The notes beneath the pieces were generated by a model. It saw only the letters and a list, made by a program, of their open reading frames with translations, was not told the DNA's origin and searched no databases. A stretch of 64,000 nt of DNA from Monosporascus cannonballus (lineage: Eukaryota > Ascomycota > Sordariomycetes > Xylariales), in assembly GCA_004154925.1 (NCBI GenBank), contig QJNS01000048.1:186001-250000 (forward strand), given 5' to 3'. Of this stretch, positions 35,162 to 47,080 are shown in pieces (positions within the stretch are counted from its first letter, which is position 1; each line of letters starts with the position of its first letter). A program made the translations under genes and the position numbers.

Positions 35162-38045
35162 TACAAAACAATTAAAAAATATAATAATAATTTATTAAAA
35201 CATAAGGAATTATATAAATTACAATTGTCAGAAACACGTTCAATAAACTTATACGCCAAATATAAAAATATTAACTATAGGTGTATTTAAGGATTTATTA
35301 AACTTTGAAATAATTTTAACGTATTTATTCTTTGAAAAAATAAATATAATAATTTAAAACGTACGACGATAAAATAACTTTTATAAAAAGGCTACGTTGT
35401 AATAATAATGGCTTTATATAAAATTATAACTATTACCGGGTTTAAAAAAGGTATGGGATTCGATTACAATGGATTTAATCAGTAAATACATCTTATTCGA
35501 AAACCTGGCGATAAAAATATATTACGATAGTTTTTCGTTACCGTTAATCTATTTATAAAAGTTTCTTATTTATTATTATATTTTAAAAATATAACTATAA
35601 ATTTAATAATATATATTTTTGGGAAATACTCTTAATATATATGGATTATTCTATAAAGCTACTGGAAATAAAAAATATTAATTTTTTAAATTAATTGAAA
35701 TTACAAAATATATAACTGGTTTAAACTTTAAACAAATCGAACAATACATCTAAGAAATTAAATATTAAAAATACATTTATAATATTATATTAATTAGGGG
35801 TTAACTATCTGGGGTATAAAAATTATTTATTACTTAATTTAGTTATATTATCAATTAGTACGAAAGTATTAATATAATTTTAATATATGTGAAACTTAAA
35901 TTTATACCGGATATTTATAACAACGTATACGATGAACCTGTTCATGTTAAAATAACCTTTATATTAGAATAATTAAACTAATTTTATTAAAAAAAAAAAC
36001 CAACTAACATTCGCACGAAAATAAATAAGCGGATATTATAACAAGAAACGATTAAAACCCAAATTTTCAAAAAAGAAAATATACTTTATTGTATTATCAA
36101 AAATATTTACGTAAAAGGATTTAATAAAAAAGCCGATTTTGAATATATTAATTTATATAGAATCACTAGCGAATTTCAGAAAATAATTATTAACTAATAT
36201 TCGTATTAAAGATTCAATTTCATCCTGGTTTTTGTTTTTTTTGTTCGAGTTAAGAACGGATGTAATTAAAATATACACGGAATAAATTAATATAAAATAC
36301 ACAATAACATAATATACGAAATAACAAATTTATTTAATATAAAAATGAAAATGGCCTTACTTAATACTTAATTAAATGGAAAAAGTATTTAAATTCCGAA
36401 AATACCTGGAAGCCGGTTAAAAATCTTCTAAATACCTAACATTTCTTAATGAATTTTTACCGGTAACGGCGGACGTGGTCCAGTTGACGATCGACCAGTT
36501 AATAATTTCGAGGCCAGTTAATCGAGTTTACGACCTGGGTTAATACGACCGTTACGACCGTGGCCTTTAGCTGCTGTTATTTTTACTTTACACTGTTAAA
36601 TTCCTTTATAACTTTGATACTTTAATGCTCCGGCAAAATATCTTAATACCACGGCGACAAAATAACCGTTTTTGCTTTTATAAACGATCCAGTTTATTAG
36701 TTATAATATGTAACGGGTTACGGGCTTATTTTTTCTTACGTCATATACGGTTTTCTTCGTTTAAAAACTTTTAATACTTAATTTCGGAAAGGCCAAATAC
36801 GTTCTAAGGACTACCGTAATAAAGATATCGCGTATATTTAAAGATCTTTAAATAATCTTTATATTTTATATTTTTCTTTCTTAATCTAAAATTAAAATGT
36901 ATTTTCAAATCAAAACGATTAATTTATTTTAAAAGAATTAAAACGTTAATATACTTTCAAAAACGAGATATGTTAATACGCTTCGACATAATAAATATAC
37001 AAAGCAAAAGATTCCGTACAAAAATAAATAAATAAACAATTTGGTTTTTAGAGACAAAGATTTTGGAAAAAAGGAAATCGTGTTATAATATAATAGTACT
37101 GGCTTTTTTACAGACGGTCGAAATTATAAAAGAGATTAATTCCGATTTAAGCCGTGACGTTACGTAACCGGCTTAAAGGGCTTAACGGGCTTAGAGGCTT
37201 AAACCGTTTAAGCACCTTAAGCCAATATATTGATATATACGTTTATTATTTCTGTAGTGTAAATAATATCAGCTTATAATAAAATGTAGTTACTTATGGT
37301 ACCTTGAATATTGCGAAACGTAATTAATTATTATGTTGTTATTTAAAACTCTAAGATGCACTTATTAATATAAACTCGCACAACTAAAGCTTAATAATTG
37401 GTTAAACCATATAGCCATCACACTATAATATTTGAAATATGTATATAACGTCAGTGATATTATTAATATATATATATAATATAAAATATTAAAATTAAAG
37501 GCTATAAAAATTGTAAAAGAAAAATAAGTAATTTTTCTTAAAAACTTTACATTTCCTATATTATTCCTGAGATTATTAAATATAAAAAATGTTAACTAGT
37601 ATTATAAGATTACAAACTTATAATTAAGGAAATTTAAATATACAGCGTTATTTATATATAAATTAAATAGTTTAAAATTAAGATAAAGTCTTTAATGTGG
37701 TTTAAACATTATTAATTCATAGTAATATGAATTGAAATATTACTAAAGCTTAGATTTAAAAATTAATAATTAATTAATTATAATTAATTAAAATCTACTA
37801 GAAAAAATCAATAATACGTAATCAAAAAAATTATTAATGTTAATAAACTCGCATAATTTATTAAAGATGATATTAATCTTTTACACATATTCATTTTTAA
37901 AGTGTTTTGAATATCTTTTATTATTTTTATCTTCACTTATGATTATATAAGCAGTTTATCAACCTTGAAAATTACAATACGCACTTAATTTGTATAATAG
38001 TTCCGTATTAAAATCTTCATTTAAATATATATATACACGTTATAC
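35162..38045. other. Degenerate AT-rich DNA, no gene seen
   Basis: A/T-dominated sequence with stops in all frames. Two somewhat richer patches (about 36470-36570 and 37140-37215) show no recognisable family. It is probably RIP-degraded repeat DNA outside the identified gypsy copies. Confidence 0.55.
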
Positions 38046-38130
38046 GGCTCGTACTTATAGTTGGTCTCTAGATCGCTCCCAATTTGTATGCGTATATACG
38101 AGGTTTACGTATTATGTAAGCTCGCTGACT

Positions 38131-38148
38131 TGACCTGACCTGACCTGA
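38131..38148. repeat. Short tandem TGACC repeat
   Basis: TGACCTGACCTGACCTGA: just over three copies of a 5-bp unit in the non-RIP patch before the hAT element. No function is assigned. Confidence 0.6.
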
Positions 38149-41100
38149 AGCTATTTTGAAGAGTGGGGTTCGGAGCGTATGAGGCATATTGGGCCTGTAT
38201 GACCCCTTTTTTCAGTTATTTTATTTGTAACTCGGTACGAAGGCATAATATGCTGCCGCGGCGCGCGGTAACCTCACCTATTACACCTAACCATTTAAGA
38301 TCTGGCATATAACAAGTAGGGTGAGTGAGGAACCACCTATCGAAAATTACCCACGGCCCACGAGTACTCGCGAGTAATGCCAGGGACTTATGGGTGACCC
38401 ATGGGTTCTTAGCGCAAGTCAGAATTACACGCGGGTACCTAATAAGTAATGCCAAAAACTTATTAACTACCTATAATTACTTATTAGCAAAATACATAAA
38501 TTCAAAACTTATTAAAGGAAAAAAAAGAAATTATCTGAAATATTTATTTTCCTATAGAAATAATTCGTATTATTTTTAAACAAATAAATAACACCGTAAA
38601 TTTAATTATTTCCTAAAAATAATTTAAAATAATTTAAAATAAGTTAAAATAATTATTATATATAAAAAACCAAATCCATTATAAATAATTATTTTTGCAG
38701 GTGTAATTTAACCGAAGAAAAAGGGAAGTTATTTCTGTTACGACCATCAAATTAATGCTATAATCGCCTTTAATTTAAATTATTTCTTCCTTTTTGGCGG
38801 AAAACCTTTTTTTATATAAAACTTGAAACTCGCGTTACCGACTAAAATAATAATAACTTTAATATAAGCGCTGCTAAAAACGCTAAACCGTTTTTAAATA
38901 TATTATTGAATAAATTGTTCAAAACGATTTTTACGTTTTTAAATAATACATTAGTTTTATATTCCGATTAATTATTAATATTTAGGTAAATTTAAAACTA
39001 TTTCCGCTATGATTTCTAAATATAATTAAAACCTTATTCTATAATTTTCCGTAATATACCTATAATAGAAAAAGGGTTTGAATAACAAAGACGAACCTTA
39101 GAAATAAGGCTATAGGATTTCGTATCGAAATAACGTTTAAAATAATTTCTTTTAGCCTTATTACGCCAGATTATAAAGTTATTAACCTTTAGTAATTAAA
39201 TATCTTATAGTTTTAAATATACCAGATATCCGCTTATACGTATTTTAAAATATAATTAAAGAATTTTAAATCTTTTAAAAATAATTATTAAAATATATTT
39301 GTTTATGACGTTAAATTTTAATGCACTTAAACGGATAAGCTTCTTTCCCCAATTTCGAATTTGCCTAAATCGAAAATCGCATTAACTTTTTATAAAATCT
39401 ATTTCCTTTTTTTATAGAATTAAATAATAATATTTTCTTCAATAAAAATATCTTAAATCTATAATAAAGCAAATAATATAATAAAATACCCTTTTCGTAA
39501 ATAAAAGATAGTTTAACTAATTATTGAAAACTATGCTTCAAGCCGATATATTTTTATAAATAAAGGTTTATAATTTACAAAACAATTTAAAACTTATTTT
39601 TATGTTAATATAACTATAAATATAAATTCTTTACGATATTTTAGAGTTTTAAATATTAAATATTAAATAGCTTAAAATTAAGTTAATAAAATTAAATAAT
39701 AAAATAATTTAAAAATAAGCGGACTTTCCGAAACGAAATCCATAAGTAATTCTTCTATTAATTTTGGCCTTAATATTTACATCAAAATTAATTTGATTTA
39801 TATAAAAGTCATTTATTGAAAATTGTTAAAATGTACGATAAAATTATATTAAAAATTTGTATTTTTATTAATAATTAATTATATAACTTTAACAAAACGC
39901 GTATATCAAAATATGTTATTATTTTCTATATAAATATTTAATAAAGTATATTCCCTTTAAGCGGGTAAAATACGTAAAGAATATTAATAAAATAATTAAG
40001 AAATAATTAGGGCGAAAAATTACATATCGGATTATTACACAAAATTTGTCAACCTAAAATATAATAAGATTTTCCGGTAATTAAGCTAATACATTATTTA
40101 GGTAATTAACGATAAATTTATAACGAATATTGTTAACGCTATTATCGTTATACTAAAACATTTCGGTTATTTTATTATTAATATTAATTTATAATTTAGG
40201 CATATTATTTTATATTATTGATATATTTTTGGCTTTGTTTATTTTACTACAACTTAAATATAATATCGTTAATTTACGGGGTTATTATTAATTAATAAAA
40301 TACTAAATAATTATAAAGTAATATTTATTCATAATTAATAATTTTCTATTTAATAATTATAATTTACGTTATTTAGTGTTTATGAATTACATATAAATTA
40401 AAGCGTTTTTAATTATATAATTTGCGCTTAATTTATTGCCTTAAGTTATAACGAAGTTTTTCGATATTATTTTAGTTTATAGAAATATTGGTTTTTCGAG
40501 TCCGAATCATTTTGGTATACGAATTTTAAGATAATAATTTTTCAGATTTCCGACGCTTAAGTAAAAGAGATATTGTGAAATAAGAAGCCAAAAATCGTAA
40601 ATGCGATTATTTCAGGATTATTTCAAAAATTAAGTAACGGTAATTGATAATAACGTATTATAATAATGTAAAACAATAAGATTTAATTATGTTAAAAATG
40701 GAAAAAATTAAGTAATTAAATAAAATAGAAAAATTTAAATAACTATAGAATTTGAACAAAATAGAAATTTATGTAAAATATAAAAACCTAAAGGTTCATC
40801 GATAAAGAATATTATATTTATAAATATTAAACCCGGATTTGCTGTAATAAATAATATTAATTATTTTTAAGCGATTTTTAAATAGGTTTTTGAAATAAAT
40901 AATAAAGAATTAATTAACATAATCTGTAAAATAAATTTTTTTTAATATTTGTAAAGCTTTAATATCTGGCCTTAAAATAATTATATTTTAATAAAAATAA
41001 AGTTCCTGAACAATATAAATATTTTTTGTTTAAAGCGTTATTTGCTTTATAGAAATAACGTAAAGGTTATTACATTAAAACTAAAAAAAACCAAACAACT

Positions 41101-44100
41101 TTGTGCAGTTTTTTATAATATTTTTAAAATAAACGATTTTACTTGCATAAATTGAAATAATGCATTTACAAATATTTCGCCAACAATATATTAAAATAAT
41201 ATTTTCCCGATAATGAAACTGATATTTTTCTGGTATTTCCGAATTTTACGCTATGCATTAACTGGAAAATATTAATAATAAAATAATTATAAAATAGTCC
41301 GGGTTATATATTTACAATCAGGTTTTCGTTTATAGTGCTATATCTTAGGCGTAAATGCTTTTAATTAAAGCTTTATCGGTTAATTAACCTTTTTTAACGG
41401 ATTAAAGAGCAAAATAGCTAATAATACTGGTTTATCTTGTATTATACGTCCAATAGTCATATATCCAGTAAATTTAAATAATGGGAGAAAATTAAAAATA
41501 ACATTATTAGAATTTTAATTAAGTTCGTTTTGGATATTGTTAATTCGTAAACGATTTAAAGCATTACTTCATACGGGTAACTTTTTAATTATATTATTTC
41601 GATGGTATTAATCTCAAATTGGAATAAATAAAATTAATAACTTTATTATAAAGAGTTAATACGGGGGAAGTGGGAAATAAATAATATTCGAAAAAGTTGA
41701 TACATAATTTTAAGACTTTATATCGTCAGTTATTTACGTAATTTCGATTATCTTTTTGTTTATTTTCGTTAATTATCCGTTTATTGTAAAAAATCTTTTA
41801 TTATTGTTTTAATCAATATTAATGTAATGCTGAAAAGATTTTATCAATATTTACGCATTTTAACTTTGGCAATAGTAGTTTCGATTGTAATGAACCGTTA
41901 TACAAAACCTTTTTATAAAATACTAGCTTTCATTAAAATAATAATTTAAAAGATTTTGCTATCGATAACTAGAATAATAACAAAATCATTAGCAAAAATT
42001 ATTTGTTAAAAAAACAGTAAAAATTACTAAATATAAAGGCTGATTAAAATAAATTCGAAATAAGAATAAAATATCCGAAAACTAAATTCGAAACCTAGCT
42101 GTTGATAATTTAACTAATAATTACCGAACGAAAAAGAATTTAACTTATCGACCTTGCCTAACCAAAGAAACCGTTTTATTACGCTAGATTATTCGAACCG
42201 ATCTTAATTTTAGATACGACGAAAGGCCGATTTTTTTTATTATTAGCCAGAAATATTACGAATATCGGGAGCGTTAATACGAGAATTAGGTAATTTTGTT
42301 CTAGCGATAATTATAGTTTTAAAAGAACGTTAATACCAAAAAGAACGAAAAGCTATTAAACAAAGCTATTAATATATTTAACGAAATAAATGGTAATTTG
42401 GAATATTAAAAGGATTTTATATAAATTTAATAACAGATAACCAGATAATTTAAATTCAAATATTGGCGATATAGGTATTAGTTTATTTATTTTACTTTTC
42501 CTAAAAAAACGAAATAAGTTTTATAAAAAAATTTACAGACTTATATATACCGCAAAAATAGATTAAACAGATTTAGTTGTTAGTAATAAGGTTTCTAATA
42601 TAATTATGGAACATATATAATTTAAATTAATGCTGAAAGTATTATTATATCGCTTTTTATTGCTAATTTTTTATTAAACTTTATTTATTTTTAGCTTTTT
42701 GTTTTTTTTTCTTTTAAAAGCAATAATTTTACAATAATCCTTATTTATTATAATTAGTACTTAGCATTATTTAAAATACTGAATTTTAATTAGATCTCTT
42801 TAAATAATTATTTGGTATGTTAATATTTACTTATTAAGGGTTTGGTAAATAAATATTTTCGAATTATAATATTCTTTTACGGTAACAGCTTTGTAGTATT
42901 AATAATAACAATATGCATAAAATATATACAGATATATATTAACAGGGCTATTAAATACGGACTTAAAAATATCCTTTTAAATCTTATATATTAATTAGTT
43001 ATAACGTTTGGATTACGTTTTATTTGATATTTTTATTTCCAAAAATTATAATTTTTTAGATTAACCGGGCATGAAAAAGGCGTTATCTTTTAATTAATAT
43101 TTAACTTTATAACATTAAATCGAATAAACCTAATAACGATAAGTTATTACGTTAGTTAAAACAGTTAGAAATAACCCACCGATTTTACCTTTTTATTATA
43201 AATAATGGCTTTGGTATTAGATACATATTTATACAAAAATGTCTTTATCGAAAATTGGGTAACAAATTCCAATAGGAAAACGAAATTCGGAATTATATAT
43301 ATACGTCGTACGCTTTATAAATGGCATTTAATAAATTTTTAAATGTTTATAGCATAAGGTTATCGAATAAATTTGAAAAAGCTTTGGGCAAATAAAATAA
43401 AAAATTCAAAAGTTTGCCGAAATAAGGCAAAAACATTTTTAATAAGAAAAAGGAATATATGGTCATATTAGTACGTATTTTCTGAAATAATTATAAAATT
43501 ATTATTTAATTTTTATATTTATACGTATTTATTATCTGGATTTATTTGAGTTTCGATAAAAAAACCATTTTATAAATCTAATAAAACATAGTTATAAATA
43601 AAACATCGGATTATAAAAACGTACTTTAAATAATACGTAACGTCTATGGCCGTTAAATCAAGATAACCTTTTTTTTATTACGCACTATAAAAATATATCC
43701 CATAATTCAAAGGCTTATACGGAAATATTTACTATTAAGAAAAGCGGGTTATGTATTGCGCTTTAACTGTATTAAATTTATTTGTTATTTGGTTAATAAT
43801 TTGAAATGTTTTATTTTAATAATGAAAATTTTTGATTTTTTTTCGAAAAAACCATGTTTTCCATATAGTGAGCGAGTACAAAATTATAGTTAAACATTTA
43901 CGTAAAAACGAAGAGTATCTCGTTAAAGCTTGTTAAAAACATTGCCCGGATAAAAAAAGAAACAATAAAAAATATATAAAATATGGAAAAAAGCTAATAT
44001 CTTTTGAATTTATTAATTGACCATTAATGTAATTACGGTGGTTATAAAAAGGTACCAAATTAACAATTTTGAAAATTCTTAAATATATTAACAGGTTATT

Positions 44101-44647
44101 TACTGATAATCGCGTATTAGTTAATATTTCTGTCTTGATTTACCTACTATTAAATAATACGGTAATTAAATTCCGTAATTTAAGAACTAGTAAAAGTATT
44201 TCTAATTAAAATTATTTGATAATGCATTTTACGAGAAAGCCGTTAAATGTTTTAAGCAAACGTACAAAAAGTATTGGGAAAAATATGACAAACGAAATGC
44301 ACAATCTATTGTACGTACTGTTATATCGAATTACGAAAATTTTACCGAAATTTTCTTATTAAATTTAAATCGTGAGAAAAGGGGTCCGGTGTACCGTATT
44401 AACGATAATCCGTAAGAGGATATTGTTAGTGATTATTTTTGATACGAACGTAAGTTATTTAATTTATATTTTGAAAATTATTTCTTAATTATATCATTTA
44501 AATATCCGTTTTAACCAAACAGTTTTAATTTTATAATAACGGATTAATAAGATAATCCCCGGTTTTGCTTACTTGATACGAGATTTATTATATATTCAAT
44601 GTTTTTCGTATTAATAAAACGTACCTAAAGTTTTATTCGGTTAAAGT

Positions 44648-44776
44648 TGTAAGATAAGCGAGGGTGCGACGCTAATCACAAGACCAAAAGATCAACAATT
44701 CCAAACCCCAATTGGGATTTCGGCACTCAAATCCACCTTGTAAGAGCGCATGCAACAAGTCTCCAGCTACATTACA
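44648..44776. mobile_element. Short 129-bp insertion with TGTAA/TTACA ends
   Basis: Begins TGTAAG, ends ATTACA, and is flanked by AAGT on both sides (44644-44647 and 44777-44780). It is clearly richer in G+C than its surroundings. It may be a solo LTR of another family; its small size could explain why RIP spared it. Confidence 0.5.
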
Positions 44777-44779
44777 AAG

Positions 44780-44899
44780 TATTATTTTAACTATGAATTA
44801 ATATTATTATCATAATTTAAATTAATTTCGAGCATATTATTTTAACTATTAATTAACATTAGTATAATAATTTAAATTCATGTTAAGTATATTATTTTA
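44780..44899. repeat. 55-bp tandem duplication
   Basis: Two units (44780-44834 and 44835-44889), each starting TATTATTTTAACTAT, followed by a 10-bp start of a third. The units have diverged at several positions. Confidence 0.6.
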
Positions 44900-46539
44900 T
44901 ATCCGAAATAAAGCATTTAATTTGGATAATAATATTGCATTCGGTAATAACGAATCCATTTATGCCCGACAATACTTCGAAAAAGGTAAGACAAAAATGT
45001 AAAGAATATTCCAAATTCCGTTTATCGAAAACTTAAGAAAGTTGCCGAATTAGTATAACTTACTACTAAATAAACTTTACCAAATATTAGAAAACAAATT
45101 AAAAAATCCGGATAAAACCGAAAATAACGAAGACAAAAATCAGTTATTTCGGAAATTTTCACATATTAGTTAAATTATTGAAGTAAACGTATTTTAACAG
45201 AAAAGAATTGCATCTCGGAATTAATTTTGCAGAAAAAGAAAAGGCTAACTAATGTCAAAGATAAGGGCGTTATTAAAAGATAGGCGAATAAGAATTCGAA
45301 AAGCAAAATTTTAATGCTTTCTTAAAACCGGCCGTTTTTGCGGGATAAGTTAAATTTATTATTACAATTATAGTAAACAAGGCCCGTAATTACTAAATTA
45401 AAGCAATAAGTACTACAATTAATATATTCGCAACTTTTAAAACAAGATTAAAATTAATATAAAGCAGCTTTATTATTATTATTATTTATTTCTATTATAT
45501 ATTTTGTAAAACTTTACTATAAAAAATATTTGTTAATATATATTAAAATTCCACAAATAATCGTAAAATAATAATGCTGTATATTAATTTAATTATGACA
45601 CAAAATAAAAAGTTTTAAAGTTAAGTGCTTTAATAAATTTTAAAAACATTTTTAATTACTTGTATTATTTTATATTTTACGTTTTTTCCAAGAGGTTTGC
45701 TTATATTTGCACTTAATTAAAAATTCGCCGCATACATATTTATTATTACCTCGTCATTATAATTAATAAGCTTACGCTATTATAATAACAAATTTAATTA
45801 TAATGTTAAGATTTTATTAAATCAAATAATCATATAATTATATGTTAATGATTTAATAACTATAATAATGGTCAAAATAACGCATATTTTGTTAACGGCT
45901 CGTTAGTTAATTCTGGAATTCAAAAAACCACTTGGTATTAAACAGGATTTCTCGCGTTATAAAATAACTTTTTATTAGAAAAACAGTACCTAAGCGCCCG
46001 GCTCGGAAGATAATGTCTAAGCGCTCAGCCCTTTTAAAAGGTAAAAAAACGCGTTTTGCCTAGTAATAAGTTTTTTTTAAAAACATAAAATATTTTTGAA
46101 ATGATATTAATATATACAGCCGTCTCTTTATATAATATACGGCGATATTAAATAATTATTAAGTTATTATATAAGAAAGCCCATTTTTAACGCGTAATAA
46201 GAGAAATTTCGTAATAATTCAAAAGCTACTTGCGATTTCAAATTTCTGCTAAAGGTGTTATATAGAAAACGGCAGAAATAATATTAATTAAATGGTGTAA
46301 AAGTAAGTAATATATAACATAATTTTGAAATAATCTAATTTTGGTAATAATTAATATATCCGCCATTTACGCCAAACGAACTATTATTTAACAAAAGTAT
46401 ATATAATTAGTTAAAATATTTTAAGTTATTATGAAAAGCTTAAGAGAACCGTAAATAAAAAATGCGGCTTTCGGTATAAAACCTAGCGTTTCGTTAAGTA
46501 AAGCTTATAATCAAAGTTTTAAACTTACAAAAAAAACGC

Positions 46540-46730
46540 GCAAAATAATAATACGCAATTTAATTACGTACAAAATAATGACGCACAAAATAATAAGGAT
46601 TCGGATAATGCGTAGGATAATAATAATAATGGAAACTTAAGCGAGATTTAGGCTTAGTTTGAAGGGAAATCGGCGTTATTTGGTTTTATGATACCCAAAA
46701 AGTTTTGTGCAATTTAGCTCTAAATTTTTT
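46540..46730 (+). pseudogene. Asn/Gln-rich protein tail relic inside the hAT element
   Basis: The plus-strand frame reads AQNNNTQFNYVQNNDAQNN, then KDSDNA*DNNNNGNLSEI and ends FGFMIPKKFCAI. Stops fall at likely former Gln codons. A low-complexity C-terminal tail of a transposon protein is plausible. No family can be named. Confidence 0.35.
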
Positions 46731-46913
46731 AATATTATTACTATTACCAGATTATATCAGATTATTTCAAATTAATAAAGCGATTTGCTTTATGTGCAAA
46801 TTTTTACCCACTGGGTACTCGTGAGTCCTTGGCAAATCCGATGGATACCCATCAGGACCCATGGGTCCTCGTGGGTCACCCGCGGGTACCCATTCCCTCA
46901 CCCTAATAGCAAG

Positions 46914-47080
46914 GACTGCTCTCGAGCATAGTTTATAAACACATCCTTATAATGCTTCCGGTACTTTTCTTTAGTCAATGTTCTCTTATATGTATTGATT
47001 AGCGGCCAAGTTCGCTCAATCAAAATTGGTATATAAGCTTTCCCCCCGCTTCACCCCTGACTATGATAGTTGTCGAATTA
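46914..47080. other. Spacer between hAT element and BBE2
   Basis: 167 bp of normal-composition DNA following the hAT target duplication and forming the 3' flank of BBE2. It continues the sequence interrupted at 38316. Confidence 0.6.

Larger units (their letters stand above)
38317..46905. mobile_element. hAT-type DNA transposon, degraded, 8.6 kb
   Basis: Terminal inverted repeats are TAGGGTGAGTG at the left and, as the complement of the right end, TAGGGTGAGGG. Both are followed by subterminal ACCC/GGGT-rich blocks (ACCCATGGGT, ACCCGCGGGTACC). The flanks are ATAACAAG (38309-38316) and ATAGCAAG (46906-46913), an 8-bp target duplication with one G-to-A change, as the hAT superfamily makes. The interior is AT-rich and riddled with stops, and no transposase domain can be read with confidence. 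The length exceeds ordinary hAT elements, so further nested insertions are likely; one is at 44648-44776. Confidence 0.75.

Noticed and set aside
38710..38760. Purine-rich tract followed by TGTTACGACC, as at the edge of a 3' LTR
   Set aside because: There is no room for an element to its left and no second LTR was found.
43480..43800. Possible copia-type integrase on the minus strand (YLDLTAIDVT..YLK)
   Set aside because: Only a loose resemblance. The catalytic motifs could not be followed through the RIP damage, so it is not listed as a feature.
46914..47052. Minus-strand frame reading ILIERTWPLINTYKR and onward into the hAT target site
   Set aside because: Open for about 45 codons but no family is recognised and it loses frame across the hAT insertion. 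This length is within chance expectation.
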